This document shows positions 11,226-32,289 of a DNA stretch of 64,000 nt, in pieces. The notes below the pieces were generated by a model that had not been told where the DNA came from, searched no databases, and saw only the letters and a program-made list of their open reading frames with translations. The position numbers and the translations under genes were made by a program. The stretch comes from Sphagnum compactum (taxonomy: Eukaryota; Bryophyta; Sphagnopsida; Sphagnales). The stretch is from contig OZ234493.1 of assembly GCA_965153455.1 (NCBI GenBank), forward strand, positions 16,792,213 to 16,856,212, given 5' to 3'. Every line of letters starts with the position of its first letter. Position 1 is the first letter of the stretch.

Positions 11226-11345
11226 TTTGAGGCCTCTTAGTGACCATATTAAGCCCAGTAAAATATTAGATTTAATATCAAAGACCCTATTCTAATCTCA
11301 GTATAGGTATTTGTAATATTCAAAAGCAATTTAAATTAATTTTTG
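11226..11345. repeat. Inter-unit block, copy 1 (Helitron right flank)
   Basis: Matches 40657-40783 (GGCCTCTTAGTGACCATATT...). Here it is the continuation of the block that the Helitron interrupted. It runs directly into the unit 2 sequence equivalent to base 350 of unit 1. Confidence 0.8.
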
Positions 11346-11349
11346 GGTT

Positions 11350-14234
11350 ACGTTTTCCTAGGTAAGCAGGTTAAGCTAAGTATGTTTAGGTAGGTATCTT
11401 AGGCCACCTAGGCAACTTGGGTAAGGAAACTAGCTTTGTAGGTTCAGATAGGCAGGATAAGTAGGTTTCCAGGTAGGTAGCACTGTTTTGTTTTTTCAAT
11501 TTTCGGATGGAGTCAGGGTGGCAAGCATCCCTAGGTGGATTTAGACAGATTACTCAAGTTGGAGACATTATTTCAAAGTTGGGGACATTAAAACTGTAGC
11601 CAGTATACATTAATGTGACCACACCCTCTGCCCCCCTCCCCCCCCACCCCAGAATTGTTGTCATTTTTTGGCGATTTTAAATGAAAAACCCCCTTTGTAT
11701 TCATAGCCAGGGTATTTTTAAAATAAAAATCTGGGAAAAAAAAACACAGTTAGGTAGGTTAACTTGGTGGGTTTGGGTACGTAGGTATAAATGACAACTT
11801 CAAGTTCACCATCTTTTAAACCACCACATGGCACGATCTCGATTCTTTCATCTGCCATGCGGTTCGGTGATGGGATGCACACATAGTGACAGGTGCCATT
11901 ATTTGACACCTTAGGATGTGCACATATGTCACAATTTTTGATATTGTGGTAACTTTATATGGTGATTAGTACTTGACTCTAAAACATTGGTTACCGGATT
12001 TATTTGATTAAAGATTGTCTTATAGATCATGGTCTTTTGACCAAGAGTCGTCATATAGTCCATTGCCTATTCGACCAAGGCGTATCATAAAAATTGTTAG
12101 CTAATTAAATTAAACTTACTCAAAGGAAACCATGACCTTTTAGATGAAAATGAATCACTTCGACCATATGTTAATGAAATTTTTTGGTTGTTTATCTTCT
12201 CACTGCCCTTGGTCTTTTATATTTTATTCTTGAATACACATTGGGTTTTTGACCCATCGTAATTCTAAATGAAATTGTGTTGTCATATTTCATGACCACT
12301 CCATGTTTTAGGCTAATTGGTTTTTTAAACCAACCATGTTTTACGATGTGTTAAAATAGATCCCCTACAAACATAATTATTTTGTTGATAATTCAGGTCT
12401 ACAAATGGTGACAAGGTTAATTAAGCAAAATCAAATAATGGCAATGGTTACATGCTTAAATGGAATTCAGATTATATAATCACAAACCTATTACATTGTC
12501 CAAATATGTTTACATTGGCATCTAGAAAAAAGGTTCAAAAGAAGTTCCATGTGACAAAAACACAGCGTGATCTAATATCAACCAATAAATTGTCACTTCT
12601 AATATATACAATGACAATGCAATCCATACAAACAAGTTTTCATTTGTTGCCTAAGTAGACTACAAACATGAACTATTTAGGAACAAGTATATCTTTCTTA
12701 CGCCATAAGATGACACCATTTCCCATATCTTGCTAATAGTTGGGGTTGGGAAAGGTAACCTCACTATTCCTTTTTCATTACTTGTCACAACTATTTGGCT
12801 ATAATTGAGGATCAAGCCAAGTATATTTGTGAATATACCATTGACAATGCACAGGGCAGTGCACATGTGTAATTTGGAAGGGGGCTACTCTTGTTTGGAT
12901 TCCACATTGACAAAGTTGAGAATTTTTGTGGGTTGGATACTTTTGGAACAAACTATATGTGTCAGTGCATGATTTGGGGACAAACTTTTGGCTCAATCAT
13001 GATTATTTCGATTATAATAAATATAATGGTTATAATGGTTTAACATCCATAATGAAAATAGTACCAAGATGGATTTGGGTATGTTTTTGAGTGATGTAAG
13101 ATCATCTTCACAATGATATAATCTAAGGGGAGGGGGAAACACTAGTAAAAAAGTAGAATGTACACGAATAAAAATACAAGGTGCAATATATTGGTTGTTG
13201 GGTAAAAATTGTAAGTTAATTAGTTAAAAAATAAGGTGCATTCTATTGAAATAATCAATTCAATTATAATATAGGGTATGTAATAATATGAAATAATGGA
13301 TTGTAATCAATATAAGGTGGCTTTAATATGTATATGTTAGAAAATTAGATAATAATAGGGTGATAAAAATTAGATAGGATAATTATCTAATACCCCCCTA
13401 AAAAAGTTCATTTCACGCACGTAAATCCCAAACCTTTCACTAAGTGTCCCCTCGGGATATAATAAATCCATCGCTAACTTTTATCTTAAAATGAAGTAAC
13501 AATTCACCTATACCACCATCATTTCATCCAACCTCTAGAAACCAAGCTTGTTCCAATGAAAAGCTTGTTCTTGCCTTACGAATTATTATCATTCAATTCA
13601 AGAACAACATCATGGCCTTTGAACACAAGTTCATGACATCTTGTTGCCCTTGAAGGAGAATCAATAGAATATTGGCATCTTTCGTTGTTTTAAATCTGCA
13701 TTAGTAGGTGCCATATTAAAGTGGAAAAAATATTTTGTTGTTAAAAAAAAATCTAAACTTTGTTACCAATTCCTACATATAGCCAAGACCTAATCACGAG
13801 GAATGGTTAAAAAAGCTTGAATTTTTGGGGATATGGTGTGTCACGATATTGACAATAAAAACAAATGTATTTGTTGTGTTGATAGACCTCCTTAAAACAA
13901 AATGGAGGATCCTAAACATGATGCCGCAAACGATTATGGGTATATGGTTGCATTGAAGGAATCTAGGACCTAATTTGATGAAAACATTCTATTGAAAATA
14001 GTGAGTCTATTCAAGTTGTAGCACTTGATGCATTGTAGCCTTACCTTCATCAATTGTTGTCTTGTGTTGAAGAAAGTGCCAAGGTGGACAAACATGTAAG
14101 AAGACTTGAAAAACCTTGTTTATAAAATAATCCTTGGCAAATCGATGCCAAAAGATAAAACAAACCTGTTATGTAGTGTGCAAATCATGGCCACAAGTTG
14201 TTCAATGGCCCATAAACATAAAAGTGTCATCGTA
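11350..14234. other. Region 3' of the receptor kinase gene, unit 2
   Basis: Bases 11350-12656 match 360-1630 of unit 1. Bases 12657-14234 have no counterpart in unit 1. The stretch is AT-rich and I recognise no exons in it. It may contain the 3' untranslated region and polyadenylation site of the minus-strand kinase gene ending at 14235. Confidence 0.5.
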
Positions 14235-22502
<8,268 letters not shown>

Positions 22503-22983
22503 GACTAGGAGCAAAACTTTGAAAGACTACCCACTATTGACCACTGCAAGCACATAGACACAGACAAGCGTGGCTTAGTATCCTCAACATCAATTGAAAA
22601 CAACAAAACTTGCCAAGTCTAGTATGCCGAATGCAAAAGAACTCTGATAAATTACAACACTTAAGGTTTTAGGTAGGGACATGAGCAAAAGTAGAGAGAT
22701 ATTGCCATGTGCTTGCATTTTGCTGGCACCTAGTTCAAATTCCCTCTGCATGGAAATTTCCTGTAACTCTAGTCTCTTTGAAAGTCAAGCCAAACGCTGA
22801 ATCTGCTGGGGCCAGAGCTTCACCAGCAGTAGACAAAAGCGTTGAAATTGACCAATTTGCCACCAATTGAATACTAAAGCCTGGAAAACTTCTTGTTCTT
22901 TGAGCTCTTGGTACGGAATTGGTGTTTATGTCAGTTGGGTAGCCAAGTCAAAGAGGTAGCCTAAGGGAAAATTTCTTGGAGTC

Positions 22984-23620
22984 CCCATGAACCAGCACCC
23001 ACCAGTGCACCATGCAGAATGAATGGTAAGTGCTCTGGAAACAGTTTTCTGTTGGGGTCCAGTTCCCTTGCTGACGATGGCACTGGTTAGTCCAATTACT
23101 TTTTTTAAAAACAGCCATTACCTATGTATAAATCTTCTACTTACATGCTAATTACCTGTAATGTTGGCATTGCCTAGCAAGGAAAGGATATTGTCTTTAT
23201 ATTCATTAGAGAGTATAATAGTTTGAGGGATCTTGGCTACTAGGTAATAGGTTTACTTTCATATGAGGGTTTTTGAAAGATGATATTTTGGCTTGTGTTG
23301 AAACTTGAGATTAGTTATAGAGTTATATTATCTTGAAGGATTTTGATTTCTTTTAAAAGATTTTTTGAAGATTATATTTTTGCATGGTGAAATATTTGAG
23401 TTTCCATAATTCTTCTTTTGCCTTCAGATACTTTTAAATGTAAATGGCAAGGCCACAGTGGGGGGCACACCCCTTGTTACCTATCTGCCAACAAATGGAC
23501 AGCACCTACTTCCCACAGAATGGCTTACCAAGGTGAAACTAGATAACTCACTTGAGGTCTACCCACTACTTATTCATAACAGGCATCCAGTGGATGGAGT
23601 ACTGGTGGATACTGATTTGC
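22984..23620. mobile_element. TIR element (MULE-like), copy 1
   Basis: The left end carries GAACCAGCACCCACCAGTGC. The right end near 23600 has the inverted form, TGGATGGAGTACTGGTGG. It is related to the elements at 30816-31206 (inverted) and 32582-32928 but longer, with added internal sequence. It lies upstream of the receptor kinase gene. There is no transposase frame. Confidence 0.5.
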
Positions 23621-24147
23621 TCTAGACCTGGAACAGGCTCTGGTAATGCCCATTACCACGTAATTAGAGCTGGGTTCACCCTACCAGCTTTGGTGCGTTC
23701 ATAAATATACCTGGGCTGTTCCAAAGTTGGTGACTTGTTTTGGTGTCCTGTAAAGGACCCATATATATAGGTTTTAGATTTTTTCCTTGGGTGGGACAAG
23801 CTGGTGCTTCCACTTGTGGTGCTGTCATCAACAGTGGAGAGCAACCTTTCATGATGTGAATCCACAGTGAGGACCACCAAGGAACATTAGTCACCTTTTG
23901 AAACAAGCCCCCAGCTACAAATCTTTTATCACCTAATTGAACATCAGCTCACAACATTCCTAGGTGGAATGGGCCCCCTAAATGGAGGGTTTGGACTTAG
24001 TTCGTGTCTTATCCATGCATGAGTACTGTATCAGAGCTTGGACTTGGAGAACCATGTTTGGAAATGTCAATAGAAGTGCGGAGGATTTTTGTAAAATTAC
24101 GTAATGGCTGCGAAGAATGTCAAGACAGGTGCGTAGGATTTGTGCAA

Positions 24148-24530
24148 CTTTATGCTAGCATGTCCATATTTGTCAAATCCACAATTGATTTCTGGTTTCT
24201 CTCCATAGTTGAACATCACAATGATTGTCCAGGGTTGAGAAGTTTGTGTGCTTGAGATCGTACCAACTTGAGCCTAGGTGTCATATAAGATACATTAATT
24301 AATAAGTTAAGTTAGGTTGATAGTTGGATAATAATTAAGTAAGTAGGTAGCTAAGAGGTTGTTAATAGATAAAAGATAGTAGTAGTGATGAAGTTGCAAT
24401 TGAATCGCAAGGTTATGACCACTTTCATTCTTGTGGCATTTCTTTGGGTTTAGGTGTAAAATGCAGTTTTCCAACAGAAATTTACCACTTTGACAAATGA
24501 AAATTATTTTTTAAAAAACTGCACAAACCC
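24148..24530. repeat. Unit tail repeat, copy 2
   Basis: Nearly identical to 6402-6778. In unit 1 this tail follows the sequence equivalent to 20090 directly. In unit 2 the 4 kb from 20090 to 24147, holding the first exons of the receptor kinase, lies between. That places the second deletion of unit 1. Confidence 0.8.
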
Positions 24531-24689
24531 ATACAAAATCCTACAAAAAGAACTGCACACAATCATTTTGCATAGAACCAAGCGGATAGAGCTTGGTTCC
24601 GAAAAGAGCTCGCCTAGGCTATTGAGCATCTCCCAATACTCTTACCGATGATGCTCTACAATGGACGGGTTACTATTTGTGAGCAGACT

Positions 24690-26040
24690 CAAAAGAGTCA
24701 GCTTACAGCTGATATCATCAGTGTAGGACTAAGTCTGATGGGCTATAAGCTCAATGGGCAGGTTCGCTGGTTGCCGAAAAATTATTCTCGCTATTCACAT
24801 CTGGAATGAACTGCCTGTATTATTGCCATACCTGCTTGAAATGTTCGTGTGTGCCCAAATGAATATTTTGTAAAACTCTCGTAATGGTCTTTGAATTGTA
24901 AGACATGGGCTACAGCCCAGCCCTAATGTCCTATTCATGTTGACACCTTAGGTTGCGGACATGCCTAATAATAGGGCTTGAGGGAGCTTCATTCACATTC
25001 CCCTTATGTACATTTCACACGTAGCCTTTTTCTTGTGCACTTGCAGTTTAATTAATTTGGAATATATTCCACTAGAATTGTTTGACAACTGTATCAGAAC
25101 TCATTAGTACATAGGATAGAAGCAGACTTTTTTTCATTTGTGAAATTTCATGAAAATGCGAAATAAAAAATTGAAAACTAAAAAATGATTTGATTTTTGA
25201 AGATTTTCAGTCAGGAGAAGTGAGGGGGGGAAAAAAATTGCCAAATTTCTGTAGAAAGGTGTGTGTAGCCAAAGATGTAGAAGGATGATGAAATTTTCTA
25301 TTTAGTATCTGGTTTATAGCCATATTTGAGGTGATTGCCACTTTTTCTACATGTTCCTATTGACAATCAACATTTTGGCTACAAACATAAATTCTTTAAA
25401 AAAACAGTAGATACAAGATTTTAGAAATCCCTCAAGGTTTGTAGAGGGTTTGAATATTTGTCCAAAAAGCAATAGAGTTATGCATAAAGTAAGACAAACA
25501 CATCACAAGAACCCTGAGTTTAGTCATACACAGGGTGAGATTAAAAAATAACCTGCAGAAAAGTACATTGGCAATCAAGGGGGGATGAAACTGAGAAAAC
25601 CATCAATTTTGGTAGTAAACTGAGTTTCATCCTGTCTTTCCTTTTTCCTGAGCTCCTCCAGTGCTGCTACATATATTTTCACTGATCTTATATGTAAAAC
25701 TATTATAATTAGTCTCGAAGCTTGTGCATTATTGCTGAGTTTCAGCATTTTGTACTGAGTTGCAGCATTTCATGTATTTCATGTTGAGATTTAATAAAAT
25801 GTCCTTACTTTGCAGATAGCACTGAAAGAGGGAATAGGGATGAAAGGAGGCCCAAAGACAGGGTGAAGACACGGTTACTTTGGAAATAATACTAATATGT
25901 GGCTTAAAAGATGTATTCAGTTATATTTTACTGCATTTTCATTTGTACCGACCAACAACTGCGTGCTGGAGTAAATGAGTCAGTACAATGAGATGCATTC
26001 TCTTGGCAGCTTGCTTTAGACAATGCTTTTCATGCACCAC
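24690..26040. repeat. Mosaic block family 1, copy a
   Basis: Starts GAGCAGACTCAAAAGAGTCAG. Related copies are at 35440-35880 and 38508-39350. The last also shares the end part around 25900-26040 (AGATGTATTCAGTTAT, AGTACAATGAGATGC). Non-coding. Confidence 0.65.
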
Positions 26041-26849
26041 ATGTGGAATTAGAGCTTGCAAAATTATTAGTTATTACCTGTCCAGGAACGCTGGATTGGT
26101 GAGCACAGCTTCTTTTTAAAATTTTGTGATATTGAAAAGTTTGCAAATTTTCCAAACAACTAGAAAATACGTCATTCACACTAGAAAACCCATATTTCCT
26201 AAAACATTCCCAAGTTTTCTACCAAAAAATCCTCAAAGTTTGTTGAACAAAAGTCATGGCAATCATGAACAGAGTTTGAATTTTTAATTTTGTCATAACC
26301 AGAAATTTGGTGAAATTTTCCAAAAACCAGAAAATGATTCAAATTTACAGGAGAAAACCCAAGATTTCCAAAAATTTCCCAACTTTTATTCAGAAAAAAT
26401 GTAAAAATTTGTTGGAAAAAACTGACTGCAACCATGAGCCTGTAAAAAGGTTGGGTTTGAGCACAAAATGCAAAGTAATCTGACAACTATGTTGGTGAGT
26501 AATCAGTGTATGGAGTCTAATGTTTGCAATAAAACCAAGGCTTACTTACAAGTAACAAGATGCACTCTTTTGTTCTTGTGTTCTCAAGCTAATTAGCCAT
26601 CTACCATGGGGTGTGCAATTATTCCAAAGGTATTCCATCCTTTGTGATGATTTCTTTTGGCGAATTTTCACCATGTTTGAATCTGCAAATCACATTTCAT
26701 CCTGTGGAAAGATTTTAAATTACGAAATGAATAGCACAAATTCGCCAGATTTTTTGTTTTAATATTCTGTAAATAGCCAGCTGTCTATAGTAGGTTGCAG
26801 AAGGCAGGCAAGAATACAGAGGGATTCACAATGTTTTTTCCTTCTATTA

Positions 26850-27765
26850 CCTGGTTTAAAGCCAAATTTGGCAAAATCTTCTTATGATGCCCACTTCAGG
26901 TACATCACAAAATTGGGGGAAAAAAACGAAAAACCAAGAAAACCATTGTTACTTTGTAAGCTTGCTGGTGATGATACTTTTTGGATGCAAAACAGGCATT
27001 GAGCAGCTTACTAGGTACCCCCTGAAAATTTAATCAATGAGTTATGTTTAGATGAAATAAGCCTGTGAAAAGCCATTGGATCATAAAGGAGGAAAAAAGA
27101 ACTTGAATTCATGAATTGAAAGTATGAAATAACCTTCAACCTGTCACACAAAGGCCAACCAGAAAAAGACCAGTCAAGAGATAGATTAAAATTGAATACA
27201 TGTAAGTTGACTCGGAGATTTATGCTGGCTTGATCACTTGAAGACTCCTTTCTGGTGAAGGAACACCTAGGCTGGCACCATGGTGAAAAAGAAAGCCCAT
27301 CTGTTGCTCAAATAAAAGTTCTAAATTATGTCTGACGTATGTCTACTCAACATTGTGATATATGTTCTATGCCTTTAACGACTCATGTGTTCTGTTACTT
27401 TCACTAAATTTGATATGACCAACCTACCTTAGTGCCATCTCGTGATCTGCAGTTTGTGATGAAGTAAAGATCTGCATTCTCTTGTAAGCTGCCGCGTCCC
27501 GTTGTACTTTCCATTCACTATTTAGCATTGAAGAGCTTGCCATTTGCCACAAGAAGCATACTGAATAAGGGTGATGAAAGCTCAGGAGAGTGGGTACAAC
27601 ATGCCAAGGGAAAGCATTTGCAACAAAGTGAATGAGCTGGGCTCGCAGGTACAACAGACCTGATGGGCCTGTCAATGTGTGATGATACATGTGTGTCATT
27701 TGGACGGGCCAGTGTACTAGGCCTGACATTTGTCATCAATGCAAGAAGTGGCTTGAACGATGCAT
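26850..27765. repeat. Mosaic block family 2, copy a
   Basis: Matches 36800-37700. It includes TGATGATACTTTTTGGATGC and a run describing the same ordered landmarks up to AGAAGTGGCTTGA. Two overlapping minus-strand open frames here (27424-27787) are not conserved as frames in the other copy, so I do not call genes. Confidence 0.65.
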
Positions 27766-27959
27766 TCCCAAATACATTCCCCAACATGTTCCCAGTAGCA
27801 CCTCAATTTTGTCCCATAAAATAAAAATCCTGGCATGCTACATACCTGATGTATTTTTATTTTAAAAAAAAGTTGCCAAATTTTTGATATCACAGAGTGG
27901 TAAAATAAAATTTTGTCCTCAACTTTTTTTTACTCACGAGCAGTTTAATTAATTTGGAA

Positions 27960-29830
27960 TATAATGGACTTCACATCACCCTACAATGTAGGGATACAAA
28001 ACTTTGGCTCCTTTTTGGGTCCCTCATAGCATTTCTACCTTGAAGGCCAAAGCTAACAAAAGGTTTGCAGCTAATGTCTCGTAACATGCCGCTTTGGGTG
28101 AGTTCATCTCGTTCAAGGTGGGCCTTGTTCCAGGACCACCATGGTGGCATGGGAAGCTAAACCATGGCAAGTTTGGGTTTGACTCCCCAACTCGTCTTAT
28201 GGGACTGGACCTTGTGATTGAGGGACTGTGGTTGAAAGCAAGTAGCGCTAATGATGAACTAAAAGTAGGTTCTTGGGGGGGGAGGGGGGGCAGGATGTCA
28301 ATTTGTCTCGAGGTGACACTTCATGTTGCCCTGCAAAACGTTTTTGGGGCCAAACACGGGGTTGTCCTGGGGCAACATTCGGTGTTGTCTCATATTTCCC
28401 TTTGAGACAACTTGGTGTTGTCTTAGAGAAGGCTTTGTGTCTTGAGACATCCATCAAGTGTTGTCTCTTGGGATGCCTTGGGCTAACTTGGAGTTGTCGT
28501 GAGAATTGGCTCTTGTGAAATGGTCTGCATTATTTTAAGGCTTAGCTTGTCTAAACTCATCTATCTTAAGTATGATTTAAGTCTGGAAGAAGCCGGAAGA
28601 CTTTTGGCCAACCTAGTGTGTTGTGGGCTGGAAAGGTTGCTATAAGAGAGGTGTTGGAAGGTGTGCAGAGCTTGGGCCACGAGAGCAGGAGGAACAAGCA
28701 AAAGGAGCATCTCATTTGGTTCTAGTAGGATGTTGGTTTGAGGTCTAATTTTAATTCTGCCAATGAAAAATGGGCCACATAATTAAACCCACTTTAGACG
28801 AGGGTACAGGGTCCAATTTCCTAAGAACCAATTTGTACTGATTTGAAGCAAATTGAATCCTTGAGTCGGACTGTACCTTCGTCCCTAGCCTGATTTTTGC
28901 TTCCCCAAAACCTTTCAGCACTGTTTTCAAATTTTCCGTCCAAAACAGGTGCCATGTAGGTTCAGCCTCAGTTTGCCACTTTACGGTCTTGGACCGTCGT
29001 CTAAAGGCCTTGGAACCAATTTAAAGCTTTCGACTAATAAGATTGCTTGAATTCATTGGTCCCTGGGCCTTGGACACTCGTCTAAAGTCGCCTTAGACTA
29101 GAATCCAAAATATGATATGAAATTGCGCAACACTATGGGCAGTACATCGTACCACTATTTGATCTAAAATATGTGGGCACTGGGATTTGCAAGAAAAGGA
29201 AAAATTGTTTGTGAAAATGCAAATCAGTTCAGTTGCAGTGATTTTTTTTTGTTGGCAAATTTTCAGCAAAGTTCCACCTGAAAAGGATGGTTTCTTACCT
29301 TACAAAGTAGTGGTTTCTTTCATTCTTTGGCCATTTTTGATCAAAATATTAAGAAAATTTTGGGAAGATGTGCTTTGCTACTGTACATTCAACTATTTTA
29401 TCCATTTTGGGGGAAACGTTTGCTAATTCCTATATGAAAAAATTTGGGGAAAAAAACCCTGATATGAAGGATATTCAAGGAAAATTCCAGCAAACTTCAT
29501 CAAATTTCGAAAATGAGAAAATTTCCAAATTGCCATTTTTTAATGATAAAAAAATTCCAGTGGGGAACCAAGCATATTGAGTTTTTCTTCGGTAACTTTC
29601 ATATCTGGTATATAGCCACACGTGGCTGGTCTCGACTTTGGCTATATCACAAAATTGGCAATGAAAACAAACTGATAATTTGATGAGCTTTGATAATTCA
29701 ATGCATTCTCCTTACTTCATATATTTTTAAGGGTCTATTCTAATTTATTTTTTGTTTGTCTCATTTTATTTCGTTTCAGTGCAAGTTCTGGTTGAAATTT
29801 TATTGTTTTGTTAAATAATATAAGGGTTAT
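27960..29830. repeat. Mosaic block family 3, copy a (carries an empty site)
   Basis: Matches 32290-34070. It begins ACTTCACATCACCCTACAAT. Near 28491 it reads GAGTTGTCGTGAGAATTGGC without an insertion. The partner block at 32571-32939 carries a 347-bp element at that point. Confidence 0.7.
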
Positions 29831-29929
29831 CAAAACAATCAACAGAAGCTGTGCATGTATTAAAGAACAATTCTTCATATGGGTAGTTTCAACTTGTAGG
29901 TTCTGGTATGGGCAAAAGACCTTCATGCC

Positions 29930-30720
29930 CATGTAATATGGGTATGATGATTCTTGTATTCAACATGCATTAATTTGCATTTAAAAGCTTTCTAACTGCC
30001 AATAAAAACATATTGGATCAGGGACATGGGTCCTGGTTTATGGAAAGTCTGGAGAACGAGTATAAGCAGTGTTTCTTGAAAATATGGTTTCAACCTCTAC
30101 AAAGGATTTCTCATAGAAAAAATTGACCTAAACTTGCCAGATATTGAAGGATTTGGTTTTCAAAGAACCAGATTTTTATGATGAGTTCCAGTAGGTAGAC
30201 AGTAATATAGAACAACTTTTTTTCCCCTACTTTCATATCTAGTATGGAGCCAAATTTGGCTAAATCGTTTTGTGAATGATGGCCACTTTGGCTACATCAC
30301 AAATTCCTTAAAAGAAACGCTGGGTACAACATGTCAAGGATGTGTGCAACACAGTCAAAAAGCTACGCTTGAAAGTATGTTCAACTCGTAGCCCCAGTAA
30401 TGGGCAAAACGCCTTGTTGAACAGGTATTACTGTTCACATGTAATATCGGTACCGATGATTCTTGTAGGGCAACATGCATTAATTAAAATTAGAAAGCTT
30501 GCTCACTCGCCAATAAAAACATACTGCACTATGAGGGTTGTCAAAAGTCAGGACAGTCAGCACTGCATGCCAAGCCTCAACAATAAAGTGAATCCTTCAA
30601 AGTAAACGATCTCATGTATGATGATTCTCTCATTTAAGTGGGTTTATTAGTGTTCCAGGTCTGACAATTGGCATCATAACAAGAAGTGGCTTGACAGGTC
30701 CATTTTGAGAAGGCTTGTTG
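29930..30720. repeat. Mosaic block family 4, copy a
   Basis: Matches 35935-36760 with landmarks CATGTAATATGGGTA, GCCAATAAAAACATA and AGAAGTGGCTTGA. Non-coding. Confidence 0.6.
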
Positions 30721-30815
30721 CATAGGATGCGTTCAATGCAGCACACCCATTGAGTAGCTTGTCACCTTCTGAGCGACTGCAAACCTCCAGCTTCTATAAA
30801 GCTAGCCTACAGGAG

Positions 30816-31206
30816 CCACAGTAAACTATCACCCACCAGTGCACCATCCACTGGATGCATCTTATTACTCAGTTGTGGATGGAACCTCAACTGAGTTAAT
30901 ATTTGGTTTCATCTGGGGAATCAAATTTGTAGCAAATAGGTCTCATGTATAGGTAGATAGGGAGGAAAATAGGTAACCACTAGGTATGTAGATAGGTTAT
31001 ACATAGTCGAGGGCTGTTTTTACTACCTACCTACTGGCAAGCTGCTTGTGGGTTGTTGTGCAGGTCGTTAGTAGGTAGGTAGAGAAAAAAAGCAACTTAG
31101 CTAACCCCCATGGTTAGCTAAGGAACTGGAACCCAACAGAAAACTGTCAGCTGACCACTTACCATTCATCCTTCATGGTGCGCTGGCAGGTGCTGGTTCA
31201 CTGCGG
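30816..31206. mobile_element. TIR element (MULE-like), copy 2, inverted
   Basis: The left end CCACAGTAAACTATCACCC and the right end GGTGCTGGTTCACTGCGG are inverted repeats of each other. The ~390-bp element is the reverse orientation of the copies at 22984 and 32582. Internal 'AGGTAGGTAG' runs are shared. No clear target duplication at this site. Confidence 0.6.
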
Positions 31207-32289
31207 GGCTATTCCATAGGTTGTAACTTAGGGCCATCAACCATAAGAAGATCTGGCCAAATTTGGCGATTTCAAAGTAGGAAAGTTGAAAATTTTAAGG
31301 TTTCGCTTTTTTCAGCCAGAGATAGAATTCTGGTGATTCATGCCTGAAATTTTTTTAATGCATTTATAATGTGCCATATTGCAACACTAGGAAAACAGCA
31401 ATATGGCTTTAGGAAACCAATAGATACATAAGTTTTTCACAAAAGTTTTGGATGAGCTCATGTCCACTGTCGTTTTTACTCTACAATTTTTTTCATTTCA
31501 AAACTAAAAATTCACAATTTCTCTTAAAATATATTTCTGGTGTAAATTCAGCTAGTTTTGTTAATTTCTTGAAAACATCACCAAATTTTCAATATGACAA
31601 AATTGAAGAAAAACATTGGTCATGCCATTCCATTGTGCTCACATACTACATCTATTGTAAGAATGCCCAATGTTAGAAGCTTACGAAGATTATTGGTGTC
31701 TACGGTTTCCAATCTTGAGTTTATGAATTCTCTTCAATGTTGTTAATTGCTTTGAACTTTGAAGGAAAAGGGTGCCCACCCTTCCCATCGAATAGTTTTA
31801 CTCAATTCTTAGATTAGCTTCACCATACTTGGTATTTGCAGCCCCAACAACATTCCTCACATCCAAGATGGTTCATTGCCTTGGAATGACGGAGACTGCA
31901 AGGGGAATGCTGCAAAATGCAGTTGCCACAAAGTTGGCAAGTTGGGTCAATTCTGCATCAATAAAGAGTTAAAAAGGAGCCAAATGAGGAAGCCCTTGCT
32001 TTAACTTGTAAGGCAAGGACTGAGAAGGGAGTGTTCCAAGGGTGCAGGGCCAATTGAGACGAGCCAAGCATGGGACCCAACTCCCAAAACAGACCTGCCC
32101 ACCAAACAATTGCAAGGAGCAATGTTTGCTTGGCTTAAAAACTGAAACCTGGATTAATGGTGGCACTACCCTTCAAATGACATCCATAAAGATGATAAAC
32201 TTTCAATATATTAAATTGGAAACACATGAGAGTTAGCATAGTATGGTGAAGCCCAAGTGAATCCTTTAGTTATGTCAGAAATGTCTCTA

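Noticed and set aside
27424-28518. Cluster of overlapping 80-100 codon open frames on both strands
   Set aside because: They lie in duplicated blocks and are not kept open in the partner copies. No family pattern is visible.
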